A stretch of 12,504 nucleotides of DNA, taken from JBDTMC01 sp039934475. Lineage in GTDB: Bacteria > Acidobacteriota > Terriglobia > Bryobacterales > Bryobacteraceae. The notes beneath the pieces are model-generated. The model was not told where the DNA came from and made no database searches. It saw only the letters and a program-made list of their open reading frames with translations. Shown one piece after another: positions 7,064-12,504 of this stretch. The position numbers and the translations under genes are program-made. The stretch lies in the NCBI GenBank assembly GCA_039934475.1, contig JBDTMC010000215.1, forward strand, positions 1 to 12,504, written 5' to 3'. Positions within the stretch are counted from its first letter, which is position 1. Each line of letters starts with the position of its first letter.

Positions 7064-9253
7064 TTACTTCTGCGCCTGGTCCTTACTAACAGTTGTTGCC
7101 GCTGCATGCATCTTCGTCGGCGCGAACTCCGCCGTCGCACTGTGGCAAGTGGTGCAAGCCTCGCCGAGCGTCGACGTATTGGTAAGCGCGTGAGAGAGCA
7201 TGGAGATGTTATCGTGGCATCCGTAGCAAGCCGTCGTGATCGGGCCCGTCGGGTTCAGCGGATAGCGAGCGGTGGTGACATTCGACATCGTGGAACTCGC
7301 CACGCCAGGGTTCTCGCTGCCATTGGTGTGGCACATGAAGCACTGGTTCAGTCCACCCGGATAACGAACCTCGGCGAAGCTGTTCACACTGCCGCCAAAC
7401 CCGTACACGGCGTAGTCGGTGCCTAAGAACGTGTGCAATTCCTCGCCACCGTGGATGCGGTGCGCCAGGAACTTCAGGTCAACCGTCTGCGCCGGCAACT
7501 GCGCCGCTGGACGGCGTGCTGCATCGCTCTCCACCGGATTGTGGCAGAACACACAATAGTCGGTGTTATTCACCCGATTCTCACCGTGCGGAGAGAGCCG
7601 GTAGTGGCAGCCCTGGCAGTTCTGTTGCCCGGTTGGCGTGCGCCGCGCCACCACATCGGTACCATCAACCGAGAAGTACATGATGGCGTTGGTGGCGCCA
7701 TATTGGATACTGCGTTCCTTCTTCGTTCCAGCAAGGACTGTCTCCACACGCCGGCCTTCAATGCCGACTGCGTAGGTGCCCTTGGCCGTGGCCGGAATGG
7801 CTGCGGTGAAGGTGTAACTAAAGACGCCATTGGCGCCGCCTGTAGCCTTGCTCACGTCCTCCTGAATGTACCCCTTCCCGAAGTCCGTATAGTCGGTGGT
7901 AGGCCCCGCCAGCGTCAGCGCGATGCGGTTCATGGCCGTCATCGCAAGCGGCACGCCATTCTTGTCTTTAATCGAGAACGTGACCGTCGGCTTCTTGCCC
8001 GCGGATCCGTCGTCCACTTTCACAATGGCGTATTGCAGACCGGTCAGCATCGTGGATTCTTGGGGCACCGTGTGTGCGCCTTTGATCGATGCATCGAACT
8101 CCAACTCACCCTGCGGCGTGTGGCAGTTCTTGCACAGCTTGTCGTCCAACTGCGGCAAGTCCACATGGTTCTCGCCGGTGGCAAAGTTCACGTCGTCATG
8201 GCACGAACCGCAAGCGTCCCGCGAGGGGTTAGTGAGGTAGTTCGCCGCCATCGTGCCTGGCAAACCGGCCACAGCACCCGTTACGCCCGGATTGCCCGTC
8301 GTGTTCTGCGTCGTGCCGGCGGCGCCGGAAGAGTTTTGCACGTGGCACACATCGCACTTCATCGTCGGCGACGGGAAGGCCACCGTAGACCAGTCAGTCA
8401 CGCTCTGGCCGAAACCGATGATCTGATACGGTTTGCCGCCCTTCACGCTGGGCAGATTCTCTCCGTAGTGGATCTTGTGCACCATTACCTTCATGTCCAC
8501 TGTGTTCCCTGTATCGGGGTCAGTGGTCTGCGGCGTGTGACACAGGTCGCACATCTGAATACTGCTACGTCCGGTCTCGCCGTGGAAAGCCATATTCGGT
8601 CCATGGCACTTCTGACACGTCGCCGTCCGGATTTCATCTCGCGGATTCGTCGTTGCCGCGCCCGTAGCCGGAACGAAATAATACACATCGTCGTCCAACT
8701 GCGTGCCCATGTCGAACTCGATCAAATTCCGGGCACCATACACGCCCACCGCATGCACCGCATTGGCGTCAAATCCCGCCGTCGCCTTCGTTTTGAACGC
8801 GTAATTGTAGGTGCCGTCGCTATTCGGTGTCCAAACACCGCCACTGTCCGTGCCCGCTTGAATGGCCGCGACCTTCGTGATCGGGCTGGTCTGCGTCCGC
8901 GTCGTGTAGGCGGTAAACTGCGTACCGCCCGCTGGCACATAGGCGACGATCATCCCCGGTGCGCCGTTGGAGATGGTGCCTGGCGTGGTGATCCCCGCAA
9001 TGTCCAGAGCCACTCCCTTCGGATCGGCGAAACTCACCTTGGCGGTGACCGTGCCGTCCGTGGCAATGGCAGCCGAAAGGACTTTCACGACCAACCCCGG
9101 ACGGACAAAACTCAATGCATCATTGCTGGCATAGAAGGCTTTGTCATGAACAGTGAACGGCCCCTGTGTCGCGCTGGTCAGTAGGAGCGCCCCTCCAAGG
9201 ACCAACACCCCAAAGGAAACCTGGATTAAGCGAGAAACTGATAATTTCTTCAT
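7064..9253 (-). CDS. Decaheme c-type cytochrome, OmcA/MtrC family
   Basis: 729 residues from the ATG at 9253. I prefer it over the GTG at 9259, which lies in the Shine-Dalgarno. A signal peptide (MKKLSVSRL, then FGVLVLGGALLLTSA) is followed by four domains as in MtrC/OmcA: a beta domain (about 30-205), a pentaheme domain (213-380), a second beta domain (395-535) and a second pentaheme domain (546-706). Exactly ten CxxCH heme sites start at Cys213, 235, 300, 348, 374, 546, 567, 638, 676 and 700. The halves share landmarks: HKIHYGE/HRIHGGE and GFGQSV/GFGGSV. Known family members pass electrons across or outside the outer membrane to metals, humics or other acceptors. No lipobox cysteine follows the signal peptide, unlike the lipoprotein MtrC/OmcA of Shewanella, so anchoring must differ. 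No MtrA/MtrB-like genes flank it. It has its own terminator and probably its own promoter. Confidence 0.95.
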   Translation of the reverse strand: MKKLSVSRLIQVSFGVLVLGGALLLTSATQGPFTVHDKAFYASNDALSFVRPGLVVKVLSAAIATDGTVTAKVSFADPKGVALDIAGITTPGTISNGAPGMIVAYVPAGGTQFTAYTTRTQTSPITKVAAIQAGTDSGGVWTPNSDGTYNYAFKTKATAGFDANAVHAVGVYGARNLIEFDMGTQLDDDVYYFVPATGAATTNPRDEIRTATCQKCHGPNMAFHGETGRSSIQMCDLCHTPQTTDPDTGNTVDMKVMVHKIHYGENLPSVKGGKPYQIIGFGQSVTDWSTVAFPSPTMKCDVCHVQNSSGAAGTTQNTTGNPGVTGAVAGLPGTMAANYLTNPSRDACGSCHDDVNFATGENHVDLPQLDDKLCKNCHTPQGELEFDASIKGAHTVPQESTMLTGLQYAIVKVDDGSAGKKPTVTFSIKDKNGVPLAMTAMNRIALTLAGPTTDYTDFGKGYIQEDVSKATGGANGVFSYTFTAAIPATAKGTYAVGIEGRRVETVLAGTKKERSIQYGATNAIMYFSVDGTDVVARRTPTGQQNCQGCHYRLSPHGENRVNNTDYCVFCHNPVESDAARRPAAQLPAQTVDLKFLAHRIHGGEELHTFLGTDYAVYGFGGSVNSFAEVRYPGGLNQCFMCHTNGSENPGVASSTMSNVTTARYPLNPTGPITTACYGCHDNISMLSHALTNTSTLGEACTTCHSATAEFAPTKMHAAATTVSKDQAQK

Positions 9254-9258
9254 GCGCA

Positions 9259-9262
9259 CTCC
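9259..9262 (-). promoter_or_regulatory. Shine-Dalgarno of the cytochrome gene
   Basis: GGAG on the minus strand lies 5 bases before the ATG at 9253 (TTGGAGTGCGCATG). It overlaps the alternative GTG at 9259, which argues for the ATG start. Confidence 0.65.
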
Positions 9263-9278
9263 AAGGCACCATAAGACT

Positions 9279-9306
9279 TTAATACTCGTTAGTATGAATT
9301 AACCAA
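9279..9306 (-). promoter_or_regulatory. Putative sigma70-like promoter of the cytochrome gene
   Basis: On the minus strand a -35-like TTGGTT (9306-9301), a 16-nt spacer and a -10-like TATTAA (9284-9279) would start transcription near 9272. That gives a leader of about 19 nt that includes the GGAG ribosome site. This is a motif match by eye only; a TATACT at 9319-9314 is an alternative -10 but lacks a matching -35. Confidence 0.38.
9282..9295. promoter_or_regulatory. Operator-like palindrome overlapping the putative promoter
   Basis: A perfect inverted repeat, ATACT-CGTT-AGTAT, covers half of the proposed -10 and part of the spacer. A protein bound here would block RNA polymerase. No regulator gene is present in the window, and the arms are short, so chance is possible. 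Confidence 0.35.
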
Positions 9307-9355
9307 CGCTCAGAGTATACACCGAAATCCGAGTTTGTGCGCAGATGATGAAGCT

Positions 9356-11302
9356 CTATACTTTCCCGGGGATCCGGATCACGGTTACCGAGTGCTCCGG
9401 TACGTGCACGCTGAAGACCGGCCCCTCCACCCGAACAGTGGAAACGCGCGGAATGATCGCCTCGGGCTCATCCAGTGTGTTTTCGGCGTCAAGGTCGGGA
9501 TGGCTCAACGTGGTGACGTTCGCTTGCGCGGCGAGGCCGCTCAGCCCGTCCCTTACGATCCGTACGTTGCGGGGCGCTGCCGCCCGGCTGACTACCTTGA
9601 TAATGGTCCCTGTTGAACTGGCGTCGTAGCCCGCTGTCGCGAACAGTTCATGGCTCGGGTCTTCCACGGTGGTGTCCCATAACTCGCTCGGGCGGTTGGC
9701 GGCAAACAGCTTCTGTACCTGGTAGGAACCACGCCCAACCACACGCGAGCTATCGAATCCAATGAGATTCACTGGCCACGCTATGTCATTGACATGAAAA
9801 AACAAAGGAGCGAAGGAACTCATCCGGACCAAGTCGCTGTTGCGCTCCAACCCAAGCAAAAAAACGGCCTCCGCAAGCGCGCCGCTCCAGTTTCCTTCCC
9901 CATTGCCGCTATTGCAGCCATACTCGCCTACGTAGATTTTGGGCCCTTTGCGGTCGGCCTTGTCGTAGTAGGCGCTCGCCTCGTAGAAGCTCTCCGCAGA
10001 ACCATACCTGTGGTCGTCCACCATGTCCACAGGCGCCCCGGTAATACCGCGGCTATTCGAAATGATCGTCAGGTTCGGGTACCGCTCATGGATGGCTCTG
10101 TAAAACTTGCCATAGTTCGATGTGTATGTCGGCCCAGACGCCTCATTGCCGATCTCGACGTACTTCAGGGGAAACGGCCGAGGGTGGCCATTGGCAGCGC
10201 GCTTGGAGCCCCACGGCGAATCCACCGGACCGAGTGCATATTCGATAGCATCCAGCGCCTCCCGGACGAAACCGTCCACCTCCTCCGGCTTCGCATACTC
10301 GGCATGACGATAGTTGTCGCTGAAGCCCGGGTTGCACACACATAACGCATCCGCCTTCAGATCCTCCGCCAACTGCAGATACTCATGGAAACCCAGACCG
10401 TTAGTCGTGTAGTAGCCCCACAGGTTCATCGTTCCCTTGCGCTGAGCGATATCTCCGATGGAGTTTTTCCATTGAATGCGATTGTCCAGGTTGAGACCAC
10501 CCACTATGGCCCCTCCCGGAAAACGCAGAAATGCCGGCTTCAGCGCCGCAAGCATCTCCACCAAATCCGCCCGCAGTCCGTTCGGACGGTGTTGATAGGT
10601 GTCGCGAGGAAACAAAGAAACGACATCGAACCATAAGCTTCCAGAGCCTTGAACCGTCAGCCGTAGCCGCCCATCCCGATCCGTCCCCTGCGATCGAAGC
10701 GTCGTCTCGTACTTCTTCCAACCCCCACCTACGCTCATTATCGTGGTAGCGTAAACGTCCCGCCCGCTCGCGCTGGTCAACGCTATCCTGACGTTAAAAG
10801 CGGTGCCGCCTTCGGAGCGCGCATGGAAGCGCAGGTCGTAGGAACGCCCTGTCTGAAAATTCATCCCCCAGTAACCGCTATTCACAACACTCGCCCTGCC
10901 CACGCCAACATTCAGCCGTAAGCTATGGGGATTCTGACTGTTCAACGGTTCGCGATCGTCCAGGTGCATCGACGCACGGGCGCCACCCTCGCGGACCAGA
11001 GTCCATCCGTCCAGAGCATTTCCGAACCACTTCCGTTCCTGCCAGCCGTCCTTAGTGCGCAACAGGTTACCGGCCCAAACCGCCCCGGCTGGGAGAGTCG
11101 CCGTCTCGAAATCGCGGTTCCGCACCAACTCGGCATAAAGGCCCCCTTCTCCAGAATGGTTGATCTCTTCAAAGAAGATGCCGTAGAGGCTTTCGCTCAC
11201 CGCAACCCGTGGCTTGGCGCCATCAATCCGGACGATGGCGGCTGGCGGTTGCGCGTATAGGCAGCAGCAGACACTGAGAAGGGACACAATGCGGCGGGAC
11301 AT
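9356..11302 (-). CDS. Secreted GH51 alpha-L-arabinofuranosidase with CBM4/9-like insert
   Basis: 648 residues from the ATG at 11302; ATGs at 11311 and 11314 are in-frame alternatives. I prefer 11302 because the longer forms start right against a stable hairpin and add residues before the signal peptide (SRRIVSLLSVCCCLYAQ). The GH51 hallmark YGIFFEEINHSGEGGLYAEL is at 40-59. A beta-rich region (about 85-235) resembles a CBM4/9 carbohydrate-binding module. The (beta/alpha)8 barrel carries the likely acid/base Glu387 (EIGNE) and nucleophile Glu460 (VGEYG), and a C-terminal beta domain ends the protein. GH51 enzymes release terminal alpha-L-arabinofuranose from arabinan, arabinoxylan or arabino-oligosaccharides with retention of configuration. 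The export signal points to periplasmic or extracellular action. It lies 56 bp downstream of the BsuPI-like gene on the same strand. Other GH51 activities cannot be excluded. Confidence 0.93.
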   Translation of the reverse strand: MSRRIVSLLSVCCCLYAQPPAAIVRIDGAKPRVAVSESLYGIFFEEINHSGEGGLYAELVRNRDFETATLPAGAVWAGNLLRTKDGWQERKWFGNALDGWTLVREGGARASMHLDDREPLNSQNPHSLRLNVGVGRASVVNSGYWGMNFQTGRSYDLRFHARSEGGTAFNVRIALTSASGRDVYATTIMSVGGGWKKYETTLRSQGTDRDGRLRLTVQGSGSLWFDVVSLFPRDTYQHRPNGLRADLVEMLAALKPAFLRFPGGAIVGGLNLDNRIQWKNSIGDIAQRKGTMNLWGYYTTNGLGFHEYLQLAEDLKADALCVCNPGFSDNYRHAEYAKPEEVDGFVREALDAIEYALGPVDSPWGSKRAANGHPRPFPLKYVEIGNEASGPTYTSNYGKFYRAIHERYPNLTIISNSRGITGAPVDMVDDHRYGSAESFYEASAYYDKADRKGPKIYVGEYGCNSGNGEGNWSGALAEAVFLLGLERNSDLVRMSSFAPLFFHVNDIAWPVNLIGFDSSRVVGRGSYQVQKLFAANRPSELWDTTVEDPSHELFATAGYDASSTGTIIKVVSRAAAPRNVRIVRDGLSGLAAQANVTTLSHPDLDAENTLDEPEAIIPRVSTVRVEGPVFSVHVPEHSVTVIRIPGKV

Positions 11303-11317
11303 ACGGTCCATCATACT

Positions 11318-11349
11318 GGTGACGGACGGAAGTGTCCCGGTCCGCCACC
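11318..11349 (-). other. RNA hairpin between the BsuPI-like gene and the arabinofuranosidase gene
   Basis: In the minus-strand transcript GGUGGCGGAC pairs with GUCCGUCACC over ten pairs, one of them G-U, around a 12-nt loop. The plus-strand version would have an A-C mismatch, so the structure suits the minus transcript. No T run follows, so it is not a classic terminator. It could be a partial terminator, an RNA stabiliser or a translation control element. Confidence 0.5.
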
Positions 11350-11358
11350 GTCTAGTGT

Positions 11359-12270
11359 CTACTCCGTAACAATCACTGGAACCGTTGCCGCATGCGCCGG
11401 CGCACCTGTAGTCGTCAGCCACGCCTGCACCTGGTAAGCCTCCGCCGTCGGCTTGGGAATCTCCAGTTTCACCGTCCATCCGTCGGAAAGGTTCCGCGTA
11501 TGCTCCGCAGCCGCAAACACCAGTCCATAAGACCACGTCCACAGTACTGAACCATCCACCGCCGTCACCTGCACGTCATACTCCTGCGCCGTCGGGAACC
11601 GCACTGCCATCCCAATCCCGCGGCTGCTCCGGAAACGCAGCGTCGCCGTCAGAGTCTCCGCCGTCAGCCCCGGCGTCAACGTCACCGAAAACTGCCCCGT
11701 CTGCTGCCCATCGATCACCGCCCGTCCCACCCGCGCATACGTCAGATCAAAGGTCCTCGGACCGGCAATCGTCGAAACCACCCGCCGCACCATGCCGATA
11801 TTGTCAACATACTGCTCCGACAACAGCCCCGTGTCCGCGCACCCATAGGAGCGATACTCCAGCTGCACGGCGTCCTCAAACGGTCCTGCCGGCCCGTCGT
11901 GTCGCGAGTACTGTTCCTTCGTCTGCCCTTCCTGGTCACACGACCGCCACGGAGCCTGCCACCATCCACCCTCAAATGGCTCGAAGGAAGTAAGCAGGTT
12001 CTCCCCACCCGTGTCTTGGTTCAGGTAAACCAAGTTTTTCTGGGCGTTGTACCGCACCAGAATTCGCTGAGTCGCGTACCCCTGCAGGGAGTAATAAATC
12101 TGGTCGTTCGTTTCCGTGGGTGTCCCTACGCGAACTGTAAACTCCTCACCCGTAACCACATCGCGGTACGTCCACGTATTCCCAGTCTGTAACGGCAGTA
12201 AGTCGCCTCCCCACAAACCAGCGGGAAGAAGAAAGAGAGCGGCGCAGGCCGTCCAGCTTATTTGTCTCAT
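11359..12270 (-). CDS. Secreted protein with C-terminal BsuPI-like (proteinase-inhibitor-type) domain
   Basis: 303 residues from the ATG at 12270, chosen because it puts a signal peptide (MRQISWTACAALFLLPAGLW) at the N-terminus; the upstream ATG at 12318 would add 16 polar residues. The N-terminal part starts with LLPLQTGNTWTY, a pattern common in secreted acidobacterial proteins of unknown function, and holds two cysteines (Cys111, Cys144) that could form a disulfide. Residues ~193-287 look like the BsuPI fold: alternating beta strands with VRFPTAQEYDVQVTAVDGS, the core LWTWSYGLVF and EAYQVQAWLTT. BsuPI is named after an intracellular proteinase inhibitor of Bacillus subtilis, but most family members are uncharacterised and many are secreted, so inhibition of a protease is only a possibility. 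It precedes the arabinofuranosidase gene on the same strand, possibly in one transcript. I see no strong Shine-Dalgarno. Confidence 0.75.
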   Translation of the reverse strand: MRQISWTACAALFLLPAGLWGGDLLPLQTGNTWTYRDVVTGEEFTVRVGTPTETNDQIYYSLQGYATQRILVRYNAQKNLVYLNQDTGGENLLTSFEPFEGGWWQAPWRSCDQEGQTKEQYSRHDGPAGPFEDAVQLEYRSYGCADTGLLSEQYVDNIGMVRRVVSTIAGPRTFDLTYARVGRAVIDGQQTGQFSVTLTPGLTAETLTATLRFRSSRGIGMAVRFPTAQEYDVQVTAVDGSVLWTWSYGLVFAAAEHTRNLSDGWTVKLEIPKPTAEAYQVQAWLTTTGAPAHAATVPVIVTE

Positions 12271-12504
12271 ATGGTGCTTTTCGCCCCTTGTTTCGGCGCA
12301 CTTCGGGTGTGCACTCAAACTAAGACGCGCAAGCGCCAGGGAAATTGGCTCAAGGACCTAACTATTTGACATGTGCTCACGCCTCGCCATCGGTAGTGGG
12401 TCAGTTTGAACCATCGATCAATGTCAGAATGTCTTCGACACAGTAAGGAGTCGTAAAGAAATAAGGTTTACAGCTTACATTTTGCGCCAGGCTGAATGCT
12501 GTAA

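Noticed and set aside
7433..9184. Long open frame (583 codons) on the plus strand
   Set aside because: It is fully antisense to the cytochrome gene, whose ten CxxCH motifs prove the coding strand. The product is arginine/histidine-rich with no recognisable domain, as expected of a shadow frame in GC-rich DNA.
11303..11542. N-terminal extension of the arabinofuranosidase frame
   Set aside because: It overlaps the end of the BsuPI-like gene in another frame and lies before the signal peptide.
12390..12445. Resemblance of GTGGGTCAGTTTGAACC to ends of IS21-family elements
   Set aside because: Based on a short stretch recalled by eye. No transposase fragment, terminal repeat pair or target duplication is visible in the window.
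1..12504. CRISPR arrays, tRNA or rRNA genes, defence systems
   Set aside because: No regularly spaced repeats, cloverleaf-like sequences or defence-type domains were found by reading both strands.

Overview
This window reads as a GC-rich chromosomal segment of a bacterium with a diderm envelope. It is probably an acidobacterium of the Solibacter/Bryobacter type. That guess rests on the mix of families: a CRTAC1-like FG-GAP/ASPIC-UnbV protein, long TPR proteins, a coiled-coil/GAF-like protein ending in an LGPDYPGP-type tail, and a decaheme OmcA/MtrC-type cytochrome. There is no rRNA gene or other phylogenetic marker here to confirm it.

Layout. (1) 1-1119, plus strand: the 3' end of a secreted-type FG-GAP/ASPIC-UnbV repeat protein. 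It converges on and overlaps the next gene by 29 bp. (2) 6133-1091, minus strand: a compact three-gene cluster. It starts with a cytoplasmic coiled-coil plus GAF-like protein whose reading frame is broken near 5905. Next is an exported lytic transglycosylase (GH23 SLT domain behind a helical-repeat arm). Last is an exported TPR protein. Overlaps and very short gaps suggest one transcript centred on cell-wall turnover. (3) 6204-6920, plus strand: a small membrane-anchored zinc peptidase (HEITH), divergent from that cluster. (4) 9253-7064, minus strand: a decaheme c-type cytochrome of the OmcA/MtrC family. It has a good Shine-Dalgarno site, a plausible promoter with an overlapping palindrome, and a clear intrinsic terminator, so it looks like a self-contained transcription unit. 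(5) 12270-9356, minus strand: a secreted protein with a BsuPI-like domain, then a secreted GH51 alpha-L-arabinofuranosidase. An RNA hairpin lies between them. (6) 12271-12504: a non-coding or edge-truncated stretch of lower GC with no confident gene.

How the parts fit. The 1-6.1 kb part is about envelope protein scaffolding and peptidoglycan remodelling. The 9.4-12.3 kb part is about plant or microbial polysaccharide (arabinan/arabinoxylan) breakdown. The cytochrome between them could carry electrons to or from the cell surface, although no MtrA/MtrB-type partners are encoded here. I found no CRISPR array, tRNA, rRNA, intact mobile element or defence system. The items most worth a second look are the decaheme cytochrome with its promoter/operator arrangement and the frameshifted GAF-like gene.
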